Part shown: positions 43,821-54,117 of the stretch, in pieces | Numbering within the stretch: position 1 is the stretch's first letter | Layout: every line of letters starts with the position of its first letter | Assembly: GCA_020796225.1 (NCBI GenBank) | Contig: CM036758.1 | Location: 33,803,357-33,867,356 of the forward strand | Direction of reading: 5' to 3' | Origin: Arion vulgaris | Taxonomy: Eukaryota > Mollusca > Gastropoda > Stylommatophora > Arionidae | Length of the DNA stretch: 64,000 bases | Notes under the pieces: model-generated | Databases searched by the model: none | What the model saw: the letters and a program-made list of their open reading frames with translations, nothing else | Told to the model about the DNA's origin: nothing | Program-made: the position numbers and the translations under genes

Positions 43821-44195
43821 TTGGTTTGGTATTCTTCAACACGAGTTATTTATAGAGCTGCCACCTTCACTCTGACTTGCTTAATAACTCCAGTTAGTAA
43901 TGATGTTATTGAGAGGGTGTTCTCTCTTGTATTATCAATCAAAACAAAAGCTAGAAATAGAACACAGCTGCAGCTTCTTGAGGCGATAGTGAGAATAAGA
44001 ACAGAACTGTTCTTATCTAACAAATGCTACAAGGATTTTACTGCCTGTCCTAATATGGTAAAGAACGTACCTACTGATAAAGTGTATAGTGCTAGTTTCA
44101 GTGGTGAGGATAGTGATGACCTTGATAAAGTGTATGATGCTGGTTTCAGTGGTGAGGATAGTGATGACCTAGATTTGGGAGCTCTTATGATGTGA
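43821..44195 (+). pseudogene. hAT transposase C-terminal remnant
   Basis: Encodes LTCLITPVSNDVIERVFSLV, LSIKTKARNRTQLQLLEAIV, RIRTELF. P.SN...ERVFS.V...KT..RN.L....L......R is the hAT dimerisation signature. It is followed by a 16-residue acidic unit, DKVY.A.FSGEDSDDLD, present twice, and a stop. 43416-43661 is also open and may be upstream transposase, but I cannot confirm it. The N-terminal half and catalytic region are missing. Confidence 0.8.
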
Positions 44196-44299
44196 GTATG
44201 AAATAGCACTAATGTTTCCTCCTGGCTTATTTTTGGCCTTTTGTGGCCAGTGTTTGGTCGATTTTCTCAATTGTGAGTTGGCAACCCTGGGTCGAGGGT

Positions 44300-44745
44300 T
44301 TGAATCTATGTGATGTAGAGGCTAGGTGCTTACCTCCTGTTCTAAAGATACTTAGTTCGTTACCTCTTGGAGCCATCGGATTTTTTTCTAGAGATCTCTG
44401 ATCTCAGTGTAGGTGAGATCGAGTTCCTAGTCTTATCGGAGACGGAGGATAAAACGTAGGTCCTATGTTTGAGTTAAGCACGTAAAAGAACCGTTTGTAG
44501 TTCAAATCGAGAAGGGCAGGCTGGATAGCAGCTGCCCGGGCAAAATTCAATAACAAATATTTAAAAAATATACCTACTACATATTTTCACCATCTTCAAA
44601 ATTGCATCGGTGATCCTTGACGATGCTACAGAGTTTGTGCACTGTCGCTAGGATCTTCCTGTATTAAAAAAGAGATCATATCAGACATGGTTACTCACCG
44701 AAGTGAAATGATAATGGTCCCTTCAATCAACCAATCAAACCAGAA
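44300..44745 (+). mobile_element. SINE family B copy
   Basis: tatgtgatgtagaggctag, gatctctgatctcagtgtag, gatcgagttcctagtcttat, gctgcccgggcaaaattca, ttactcaccgaagtgaaatg, then catcaatcaacc. It lies directly right of the hAT TSD. Confidence 0.82.
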
Positions 44746-44759
44746 TATGTCACTTAGTT

Positions 44760-45205
44760 TACGAGTGTATTTTCCTGGTAAATTTTCAGATTTTTGCTGG
44801 AGTTAGAGAGTTCTTACTTTGCCCAATACTCTCTGCAGGTGGCCTGTCGTTTCTGAGAAAATGGACCAAGTAATAAGGGAAACGCAGTGTCATAAATGTC
44901 AATCCACAGCCCGCTGTAGTAATAAGTCCAATGAGCTCTGTCGGGAAATCGGAAATTCCCTATGATGTAGGCTGACTTTTTAATATGCTTGATACAAGAG
45001 AATAAGAAGTTGCAAGAATTTCAAGGAAAGCACCGGAGCAAATGAATATGATCAATAAATAAACAATGAATAAGTATTAGAGGTTACCGGAAAAAAGAAA
45101 TTACCAAACGGAGGATTCGAACAGCAAACCTTTATTTCTTAGGGCCCATATTGCCCAGCTCTACAGACGAACTATTTTAAGAACACAACCAAAACCCGGA
45201 GAACA
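44760..45205. mobile_element. Fragments of SINE families E and F
   Basis: 44760-44890 (+) matches family E (gagagttcttactttgccca, gtggcctgtcgtttctgaga). 45060-45200 matches the foldback arm at 11 kb (tattagaggttaccgg, ggaggattcgaacagcaaac, agaacacaacc), labelled F. Confidence 0.5.
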
Positions 45206-45400
45206 GTAAAACAAGTGTTGGTCCTCCTCTGCTTCGTCTTCCATTACCGTTCTCTCCAAACCACAGTGACGTTTAACATGACCAAAATATTTCATCTCCC
45301 AGGACATGATGTTATTTATAAGCCAATGCTTCTTGATATAGAGTTCTTGTAGTATGTCTTTGTTTTTTTCACTTCTATATCCAGGATGTTCTAAGAAATA
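45205..45400 (-). mobile_element. LINE-2-like RT scrap
   Basis: - strand: DILQELYIKKHWLINNIMSW, EMKYFGHVKRHCGLERTVME, DEAEEDQ. Similar to 39.45 kb. Confidence 0.75.
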
Positions 45401-45411
45401 TATATATAGTG

Positions 45412-45655
45412 TGTGCGTATGTAGCTTAAGTGGTAGTGAGCTCATTCACAACCGAAGTGTACTTAGTTCGAACACCGCGACGGGCAGTTTGGAAGCAAAT
45501 TTGTTTGGCGTGGATTTTTACGAACGGTAAAAATAGACTTGGCCGTTCAGAAAGCGATGGCAAACGTATAAGTGGTGCCTTGATTCGATGATTCGTTTAC
45601 TGTGGTTGGTGGCCAAGCTCTGTAAAGGATATGCTACGGTTTTCATTTCATCTTT
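45412..45655 (+). mobile_element. SINE family D copy
   Basis: agcttaagtggtagtgagct, acttagttcgaacaccgcga (B-box-like), tttggaagcaaatttgtttg, gtggatttttacgaacggta, ggccaagctctgtaaaggat, ggttttcatttca. Copies also at 55.88 (-) and 63.49, 63.74 kb (+). Confidence 0.85.
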
Positions 45656-45789
45656 ACATATATATATATATATATATGTGTGTTTGTGTGTGTGTACATA
45701 TATATGTGTGTGTGTGTGTGTGTGTGTACATATATGTGTGTGTGTGTGTATGTACATATACATGTGTGTGTGTGTGTATGTGTATGTAC

Positions 45790-45825
<36 letters not shown>

Positions 45826-45857
45826 ATATATGTGTGTGTGTGTGTATGTGTATGTAC

Positions 45858-45889
<32 letters not shown>

Positions 45890-45941
45890 ACATATATGTG
45901 TGTGTGTGTGTGTACATATATGTGTGTGTATGTGTATGTAC

Positions 45942-45975
<34 letters not shown>

Positions 45976-46066
45976 ACATATATGTGTGTGTGTGTGTGTA
46001 CATATATATGTGTGTGTGTGTGTGTACATATATATGTATGTGTGTGTGTACGTACATATATAAAGA
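45656..46066 (+). repeat. (TA)n/(TG)n compound microsatellite
   Basis: Units of about 24 to 34 bp made of tacatatatg followed by a tg run. It begins at the 3' end of the SINE D copy, so it is a tail expansion. ORFs across it are artefacts. Confidence 0.95.
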
Positions 46067-46695
46067 GAGTGAAATGAAGAGGAAGAAGGAAACTGAAATA
46101 GACTATGTATAGAGATTGATTTTTTATTATATTCAAGAAACATAGACTACTAACATGTGTCTTTGTAAAAAAAAAACGCAATAGTCGAGAAATAGTCTAT
46201 TTCGGTTTAAGTAACGACGCTATTCAACGAGCTGGAAGCGAGGGATAAAACATTTGCGTGGGATACTCAATACATCTGGGATATCTTGACAGTAAACGTT
46301 TCCGGTTTTGACTAGAGAAGCTAATACACGTGGTCTCATTGGTGGACTATGTGGCTACGGCGGTACGCCGCTTGTATCATTCTCAAACAGTAATGGGTTC
46401 GTGTCCAGTGTGTGAGTTTTCATGTTTGTCCGAAAGTTTTTTTTTTTTTTTTTTTTTATGCTTGTGGGCTACACGCTCTGATATAACCAAAAAAGACTCA
46501 GGTTGAAATGGCTTGTCTTGAATTAACCCTTTCCTTTCACTCCGTAATTTGTTCCAGATCCGTACACATTCATATCGCAATATATAATGAAATAAGCTAG
46601 TATATTGGCTTTGCATCAACGTAACAAATACTGGAAGCCAGTAGATCGTCTCAGAAGGACGGAAAGGTTAAAGAGAATTTGTATTCACTAAAGAT
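46067..46695. other. Intron sequence, mostly unassigned
   Basis: A T-run at 46438-46458 is followed by acacgctctgatataaccaa, also seen at 12765, so a minor dispersed repeat is present. No gene. Confidence 0.45.
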
Positions 46696-46699
46696 AAAG

Positions 46700-46962
46700 G
46701 GTATATAGCCGAAGTATTGACTTCATTGCACCGGGTTTTACCTCCCATATAGCTCTGTCCCTCTCCGCAGAAATGACACGCCACCTACCGATAGTATTGC
46801 ACAAAGTAAGAACTCTATATATCTCCGACAACAATCCTGGGGGTCTGTGGAAAAATATGCACTCTCGTAATGAGAACAATACGGTATAGGTTGGAGCCGA
46901 CAATCTTCAGATCGTAAAGCGAAGAATTTAACCAATTAGCTACAGAGACTCCCCATATACGA
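46700..46962 (-). mobile_element. SINE family E copy
   Basis: gaagtattgacttcattgca, tagctctgtccctctccgca, gaaatgacacgccacctacc, gacaacaatcctgggggtct, gcgaagaatttaaccaatta. Same as 51.6 and 61.3 kb. Confidence 0.8.
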
Positions 46963-47147
46963 GTAACAAACATATAAACAATCTCTGATCTTTTGTTTTC
47001 TTTTGTTTCTCTTCAATCCTGTTTTGTCTGACAGCGTCAGGATAAGAAGAGATTAGAGCGGGCTTTTGTGTGCGCTTTGTACATGGTATTATTCACAACA
47101 TCTGTTATTTCTGTGGTCCACTTTTTACGTAGTCGATCTTTCGTTTT

Positions 47148-49790
47148 GTATCCACTGTATCGGAGTAACATTGCTATTTTACACTGTATCGGAGTAACAT
47201 TGCTATTTTACACTGTATCGAAGTAACATTGCTATTTTACACTGTATCGGAGTAACATTGCTATTTTACACTGTATCGGAGTAACATTGCTATCTTCCAC
47301 TGTATCGGAGTAACATTGCTATTTTACACTGTATCGAAGTAACATTGCTATTTTACACTGTATCGGAGTAACATTGCTATTTTACACTGTATCGGAGTAA
47401 CATTGCTATCTTCCACTGTATCGGAGTAACATTGCTATTTTACACTGTATCGGAGTAACATTGCTATTTTACACTGTATCGGAGTAACATTGCTATTTTA
47501 CACTGTATCGGAGTAACATTGCTATTTTACACTGTACCGGAGTAACATTGCTATTTTACACTGTATCGGAGTAACATTGCTATCTTCCACTGTATCGGAG
47601 TAACATTGCTATTTTACACTGTATCGAAGTAACATTGCTATTTTACACTGTATCGGAGTAACATTGCTATCTTCCACTGTATCGATAACATTGCTATTTT
47701 ACACTGTATCGAAGTAACATTGCTATTTTACACTGTATCGGAGTAACATTGCTATTTTACACTGTATCGGAGTAACATTGCTATTTTACACTGTATCGAA
47801 GTAACATTGCTATTTTACACTGTATCGGAATAACATTGCTATTTTACACTGTATCGGAGTAACATTGCTATTTTACACTGTATCGAAGTAACATTGCTAT
47901 TTTACACTGTATCGGAGTAACATTGCTATCTTCCACTGTATCGGAGTAACATTGCTATTTTACATTGTATCGGAGTAACATTGCTATTTTACACTGTATC
48001 GGAGTAACATTGCTATTTTACACTGTATCGAAGTAACATTGCTATTTTACACTGTATCGGAGTAACATTGCTATCTTCCACTGTATCGGAGTAACTTTGC
48101 TATTTTACATTGTATCGGAGTAACATTGCTATTTTACACTGTATCGGAGTAACATTGCTATTTTACACTGTATCGGAGTAACATTGCTATTTTACACTGT
48201 ATCGGAGTAACATTGCTATTTTACACTGTATCGAAGTAACATTGCTATTTTACACTGTATCGGAGTAACATTGCTATTTTACACTGTATCGGAGTAACAT
48301 TGCTATTTTACACTGTATCGGAGTAACATTGCTATTTTACACTGTATCGGAGTAACATTGCTATCTTCCACTGTATCGGAGTAACATTGCTATTTTACAT
48401 TGTATCGGAGTAACATTGCTATTTTACACTGTATCGGAGTAACATTGCTATTTTACACTGTATCGGAGTAACATTGCTATTTTACACTGTATCGAAGTAA
48501 CATTGCTATCTTCCACTGTATCGGAGTAACATTGCTATTTTACATTGTATCGGAGTAACATTGCTATTTTACACTGTATCGGAGTAACATTGCTATTTTA
48601 CACTGTATCGGAGTAACATTGCTATTTTACACTGTATCGGAGTAACATTGCTATTTTACACTGTATCGAAGTAACATTGCTATCTTCCACTGTTTCGAGT
48701 AACATTGCTATTTTACACTGTATCGGAGTAACATTGCTATTTTACACTGTATCGGAGTAACATTGCTATTTTACACTGTATCGGAGTAACATTGCTATCT
48801 TACACTGTAACGGAGTAACATTGCTATTTTACACTGTATCGGAGTAACATTGCTATTTTACACTGTATCGGAGTAACATTGCTATTTTACACTGTATCGA
48901 AGTAACATTGCTATTTTACACTGTATCGGAGTAACATTGCTATCTTACACTGTATCGGAGTAACATTGCTATTTTACACTGTATCGGAGTAACATTGCTA
49001 TTTTACACTGTATCGGAGTAACATTGCTATTTTACACTGTATCGGAGTAACATTGCTATTTTACACTGTATCGAAGTAACATTGCTATTTTACACTGTAT
49101 CGGAATAACATTGCTATTTTACACTGTATCGGAGTAACATTGCTATTTTACACTGTATCGGAGTAACATTGCTATTTTACACTGTATCGAAGTAACATTG
49201 CTATTTTACACTGTATCGGAGTAACATTGCTATTTTACACTGTATCGGAGTAACATTGCTATTTTACACTGTATCGGAGTAACATTGCTATTTTACACTG
49301 TATCGGAGTAACATTGCTATTTTACACTGTATCGAAGTAACATTGCTATTTTACACTGTATCGGAGTAACATTGCTATTTTACACTGTATCGGAGTAACA
49401 TTGCTATTTTACACTGTATCGGAGTAACATTGCTATTTTACACTGTATCGGAGTAACATTGCTATTTTACACTGTATCGAAGTAACATTGCTATTTTACA
49501 CTGTATCGGAGTAACATTGCTATTTTACACTGTATCGGAGTAACATTGCTATCTTACACTGTATCGGAGTAACATTGCTATTTTACACTGTATCGAAGTA
49601 ACATTGCTATTTTACACTGTATCGGAGTAACATTGCTATTTTACACTGTATCGGAGTAACATTGCTATTTTACACTGTATCGGAGTAACATTGCTATTTT
49701 ACACTGTATCGAAGTAACATTGCTATTTTACACTGTATCGAGATAACATTGCTATTTTACACTGTATCAAGTAACATTGCTATTTTAGGA
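47148..49790 (-). repeat. 29-bp tandem array, about 90 copies, seeded by LINE coding sequence
   Basis: Unit cactgtatcggagtaacatt, gctatttta. On the - strand it reads gcaatgttactccgatacag, close to acaatattactccgattcag at the same place in the LINE at 23.2 kb. Variants tcttcc for tttta and cgaag for cggag recur at multiples of 29 bp, giving higher-order structure. No spacers. Confidence 0.97.
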
Positions 49791-49818
49791 GCACTGTCTG
49801 TTAGTAATCTGCTTACGT

Positions 49819-50049
49819 AGCCGAATCGGTTTTTGGGGTTTTTCGATCCAGAAGCACTTGAGCTTTTCAGCTTTTCGGCTCGGTGCTATGGTAAAAGTAA
49901 CCCTTCGGTTCGGTGCCACGAACACCGGAAATCTGGGAAATCTGTGGCTTTTTCTGCCATCCCGCGGAATTGAACCCGCACACACAGAGGGATAGTCACC
50001 CGTAGTCCAACGCGCTAGGAACACGCTGGGCAGACGGGCAGCCGAATCG
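49819..50049 (-). mobile_element. tRNA-like SINE (family T) with perfect 10-bp TSD
   Basis: AGCCGAATCG occurs at 49819-49828 and 50040-50049. Between them, on -, lie gcccgtctgcccagcgtg, gcgcgttggactacgggtga, gtgcgggttcaattccgcgg, ggcaccgaaccgaagggtta and cttctggatcgaaaaacccc. It sits in the LINE; removing it restores the LINE order. Confidence 0.95.
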
Positions 50050-50329
50050 TTTAATTTGTTGTTTCTTGATGAAGTTCAGTACTGATGTTGTAGCTACTTT
50101 TCCCTGATGTCTTTCTTTCTAAACCTGTCTCTTCTTGTTACTCCCAGCATTCTGTGTAGACACTTCATCTCTGTCATGACTAGTTTTCTTCTATCACTTG
50201 ATATCAGCGTCCAGGTTTGACATAATGTGGGGAGAGAGATTGTGTTGAACAATGTTCTTTTTGTGTTCATGGTGACATGTGTTCATTTCTAAACCTGTCT
50301 CTTCTTGATACTCCCAGCATTCTTTGTAG

Positions 50330-50388
50330 ATACAATACTATAAATATGCGCATTTACCAAAGTGCAATGATGATGGCCATATCAATCA

Positions 50389-50422
<34 letters not shown>

Positions 50423-50425
50423 TAG
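50330..50425 (+). mobile_element. SINE family B 3' end with (aatc)n tail
   Basis: catttaccaaagtgcaatga, tgatggccatatcaatcaaa then eight aatc units. Confidence 0.75.
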
Positions 50426-50786
50426 AATATGTTACGGGAAAGTTGAAACCAGTGGGCAACGTGTGGTGAACATCATGCAGGAGCGTGTCACAAGGGAGGA
50501 AGCGATTTTAGTTGAATTACAGAGTAGAATAAATATTTGAAGTTGAGGGAGTAATTTTGGGTTGAGGAGTTTCTAGAGACAACATTTTTGTTCGATGTCG
50601 GATCGATGATGGATTTCATAGGGATGTTACGTACGAGGGCGGAATGTTATACATGAAGAGGTATGCGTAGGAGGATGGAGTGAGAATGAAGAGTTTGCTG
50701 GGGAGGATTAAATTATATTTCTGATGACCCATTAGAATTCTGCTTGAGCTACGGAGATCTTGTTTTATGGAATTATTTTGGAAGTT
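50426..50786. other. Intron sequence with no recognised feature
   Basis: No gene or known repeat seen. Confidence 0.5.
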
Positions 50787-51175
50787 TGCATGTTACTACT
50801 CCGGAGCCATTTGAAGGTTGCATGTTACTACTCCGGAGCCATTTGAAGGTTGCATGTTACTACTCCGGAGCCATTTGAAGGTTGCGTGTTACTACTCCGG
50901 AGAAGAACTGGGTCATTTGAAGGTTGCGTGTTACTACTCCGGAGAAGAACTGGGTCATTTGAAGGTTGCGTGTTACTACTCAGGAGAAGAACTGGGTCAT
51001 TTGAAGGTTGCGTGTTACTACTCCGGAGAAGAACTGGGCCATTTGAAGGTTGCGTGTTACTACTCCGGAGAGGAACTGGGCCATTTGAAGGTTGCGTGTT
51101 ACTACTCCGAAGAGGAACTGGGCCATTTGAAGGTTGCGTGTTACTACTCCGGAGAGGAACTGGGCCATTTGGCGT
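50787..51175 (+). repeat. 31-bp repeat (3 copies) turning into a 42-bp repeat (7 copies)
   Basis: catttgaaggttgcatgtta, ctactccggagc three times. Then an 11-bp insertion, agaagaactgg(g), is included and the 42-bp unit carries on. A single array with a visible change of unit. Confidence 0.94.
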
Positions 51176-51229
51176 GAAATCTGGTGCAGTGAGGCCAATC
51201 CTTCTTTTGTAGACGTTTAAGGGTTAACA

Positions 51230-51330
51230 TACTAGCATTCTTAGAGAGAGAGAGAGACGTTTAAGGGTTAACATACTAGCATTCTTAGAGAGAGAGAGAG
51301 ACGTTTAAGGGTTAACATACTGGCATTCTT

Positions 51331-51362
<32 letters not shown>
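51230..51362 (+). repeat. About 50-bp repeat ending in GA, 3 copies
   Basis: gacgtttaagggttaacata, ctagcattcttagagagaga. The sequence tttaagggttaac is palindrome-like but short. Confidence 0.9.
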
Positions 51363-51409
51363 CTTTGGAAGATGGAAACATCTTCCTGGAGAGATTCTAT
51401 AGGAAGAAA

Positions 51410-51590
51410 GAATAACCAGAGATAACATTATTAACGATAAAATTGTGATGGGTTGGACATATTCTACGGTAAACACAGTCGAGTGTCACTAGACAAGCGC
51501 TTGAGTGGAACTTGCAAGGAAAACGAAAAAGGGGACCTACTAAATAGACCTGGAGACAAAGTCTTCGTGAGAACTAAGTCTAAAAACAGC
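51410..51590 (+). mobile_element. LINE-6-like C-terminal fragment
   Basis: In mixed frames: VMGWTYS, SSVTRQALEWNLQGKRKRGP and TWRQSLREESK, as in GH.LR....S.T.QALEW.P.GKRKRGRP..TWRR.L. Followed directly by a SINE E. Confidence 0.65.
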
Positions 51591-51594
51591 GGGG

Positions 51595-51838
51595 AGTGGT
51601 CTAAAGCTGAAGGATTGACGTCATTGCACCGGATTTTACCCCATATGACTCGGTCCCTCTATAAGAAGTGACACGTCACCTGCAGAGAGTACTGCACAAA
51701 GCATGAACTCCGTAGCTGCGGCAACAATCCTAGGGGTCTCTGGAAAATATTTACTCGAGAATTGAACGCCGCGATCCGGATTCGAACTTACGACCTTCGA
51801 AACGCAAGGACAACGCTTAACCACTGGAAGCCATAAAG
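51595..51838 (-). mobile_element. SINE family E copy
   Basis: gaaggattgacgtcattgca, gactcggtccctctataaga, agtgacacgtcacctgcaga, gcaacaatcctaggggtctc, ggattcgaacttacgacctt, cgcttaaccactgg. The B-box reads on -. Confidence 0.83.
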
Positions 51839-52197
51839 AAAATATTAAGAGACAGGCAAAGTGATGAATAACTGCTGAGGCCCTATGCCTCAGGAGTGGA
51901 CAGGAATATGTCAAGTCTACACACTATGCTTTCACTCTAAGAACGATTCTAGTTTTTAATATCATGACGCATAAGCTAAGAAAGATAAAAGTCATTTAGG
52001 AGGAGCTGACATAACACGATAACATTAAAGGATCGAACCAGAAAGTCATACGAAGTCTAGGTCATGCAAGAGAGGACCAGTGATAAAATGTCAGCTACTT
52101 TGAATCAGAAGCCATGCCGTAAGACAGCCTGCATTATAGCAGGTACGCAAGAAAAGATAATAGAAGGATGCGAAGACTGAATAAGATGCATTTAAGT
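51839..52197. other. Intron sequence next to the GAA tract
   Basis: 51840-51905 may be a LINE end (gaggccctatgcctcaggag). The rest is unassigned. Confidence 0.4.
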
Positions 52198-52852
52198 GGA
52201 GGAAGAAGAAGAAGATGAAGAAGAAGATGAAGAAGATGAAGAAGAAGAAGTAAGAAGATGAAGAAGAATAGAAGAAGAAGAAGAGAAGATGAAGAAGAAG
52301 AAGAGAAGATGAAGAAAGAAGAAGATGAAGAAGAAGAAGAAGATGAAGAAGATGAAGAAGAAGAAGAAGAAGAAGATGAAGAAGAAGAAGAAGAGAAGAA
52401 GAAGAAGAAGAAGAAGAAGAGAAGATGAAGAAGAAGATGAAGAAGAAGAAAAGAGAAGAAGAAGATGAAGAAGAAGAAAGAAGAAGATGAAGAAGAAGAA
52501 GAAGAAGATGAAGAAGAAGATGAAGAAGAAGAAGAAGAGGAAGAAGAAGATGAAGAAGAAGAAGAAGAAGAAGAAGAAGAAGAAGAAGATGAAGAAGAAG
52601 AAGAAGAAGAAGAAGATGAAGAAGAAGAAGATGAAGAAGAAGATGAAGAAGAAGAGAAGATGAAGAAGAAGAAGAGAAGAAGAAGATGAAGAAGAAGAAG
52701 AAGAAGAAGAAGAAGAAGATGAAGAAGAAGAAGATGAAGAAGAAGAAGAAGAAGAAGAAGAAGAAGAAGAAGAAGAAGATGAAGAAGAAGAAGAAGAAGA
52801 AGAAGAAGAAGAAGAAGAAGAAGAAGATGAAGAAGAAGATGAAGAAGAAGAA

Positions 52853-52883
<31 letters not shown>

Positions 52884-53080
52884 ATGAAGAAGAAGAAGAA
52901 GAAGAAGAAGAAGAAGAGAAGAAGAAGAAGAAGAAAAGAAAAGAAGAAGAAGAAGAAGAAGAAGAAGAAGAAGAAGAGAAGAAGAAGAAGAAGAAGAAGA
53001 AGAAGAAGAAGAAGAAGAAGAAAGAAGAAGAAGAAGAAGAAGAAGAAGAAGAAGAAGAAGAAGAAGAAGAAAGAAGAAGA

Positions 53081-53119
<39 letters not shown>

Positions 53120-53630
53120 AGAAGAAAGAAGAAGAAGACGAAGAAGAAGAAGAAGAAGAAGAAAAGAAGAAGACGAAGAAGAAGAAGAAGAAGAAGAAGA
53201 AGAAGATGAAGAAGAAGAAGAAGAAGATGAAGAGAAAGAAGAAGAAGAAGAAGATGAAGAAGAAGAAGAAGAAGAGAAGAAGAAGAAGAAGAAGAAGAAG
53301 AAGAAGAAGAAGAAGAAGAAGAAGAAGAAGAAGAAGAAGAAGAAGAAGAAGAAGAAGAAGAAGAAGAAGAAGAAGAAGAAGAAGAAGAAGAAGAAGAAGA
53401 AGAAGAAGAAGAAGAAGAAGAAGAAGAAGAAGAAGAAGAAGAAGAAGAAGAAGAAGAAGAAGAAGAAGAAGAAGAAGAAGAAGAAGAAGAAGAAGAAGAA
53501 GAAGAAGAAGAAGAAGAAGAAGAAGAAGAAGAAGAAAAAAGAAGAAGAAGAAGAAGAAGAAGAAGAAGAAGAAGAAGAAGAAGAAGAAGAAGATGAAGAC
53601 GAAGAAGAAGAAAAAGAAGAAGAAGAAGAT

Positions 53631-53665
<35 letters not shown>

Positions 53666-54107
53666 AGATGAAGAAGAAGAGGAAGAAGAAGATGAAGAAG
53701 AAGAAGAAGAAGAAGAAGAAGAAGAAGATGAAGAAGAAGAAGATGAAGAAGAAGAAGAAGAAGAAGATGAAGACGAAGAAGAAGAAGAAGAAGAAGATGA
53801 AGAAGAAGAAGAAGAAGAAGAAGAAGAAGAAGAAGAAGAAGAAGAAGAAGAAGAAGAAGAAGAAGAAGAAGAAGATGAAGAAGAAGAAGTAGAAGAAGAA
53901 GAAGATGAAGAAGAAGAAGAAGAAGAAGATGAAGAAGAAGAAGAAGATGAAGAAGTAGAAGAAGAAGAAGATGAAGAAGAAGAAGAAGAAGAAGATGAAG
54001 AAGAAGAAGAAGAAGAAGAAGAAGAAGAAGAAGAAGAAGAAGAAGAAGAAGAAGAAGAAGAAGAAGATGATGAAGAAGAAGAAGAAGATGAAGAAGAAGA
54101 AGAAATC
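52198..54107 (+). repeat. (GAA)n tract of about 1.9 kb at the donor of a synaptotagmin exon
   Basis: Almost pure GAA with GAT, GAC, GAG and AAA interruptions and single-base slips. The longest clean part, about 53275-53533, is some 85 uninterrupted units. In the gene's sense it is (TTC)n starting about ten bases after the gtaagt donor at 54117. Long poly-Ser, poly-Phe, poly-Lys and poly-Glu ORFs on both strands are artefacts of the repeat. Confidence 0.98.
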
Positions 54108-54117
54108 AAAGACTTAC

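Larger units (their letters stand above)
40670..44297 (+). mobile_element. hAT element of 3612 bp with inverted ends and perfect 8-bp TSD
   Basis: The element starts CAGGGTTGCCAA at 40678 and ends TTGGCAACCCTG at 44278-44289. GGTCGAGG occurs at 40670-40677 and 44290-44297. Ends beginning CAG and an 8-bp TSD define hAT. The subterminal regions share ggccttt motifs. Most of the interior is now a 42-bp minisatellite and an antisense LINE, with a C-terminal transposase remnant near the right end. Confidence 0.95.
46985..50300 (-). mobile_element. LINE-1-labelled copy interrupted by a 29-bp array and a SINE T
   Basis: Right part (50050-50300): - strand gives acattatgtcaaacctggac, agatgaagtgtctacacaga, atgctgggagtaacaagaag. 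Left part (46985-47160): gatcgactacgtaaaaagtg, cgcacacaaaag and gataagaagaga. The siblings at 18.9 and 22.8 kb show these parts about 300 bp apart without the array. The LINE order is kept on both sides, so the array grew inside the element. Confidence 0.85.

Noticed and set aside
45518..46181. Several ORFs with HTYICT or CVCVCV repeats
   Set aside because: Frames of a TG/TA microsatellite at a SINE tail.
47148..49790. CRISPR-like array of 29-bp repeats
   Set aside because: 29 bp is a CRISPR-like repeat length, but units are directly joined with no spacers and the genome is an animal's. The 25-bp array at 24.3 kb was rejected for the same reason.
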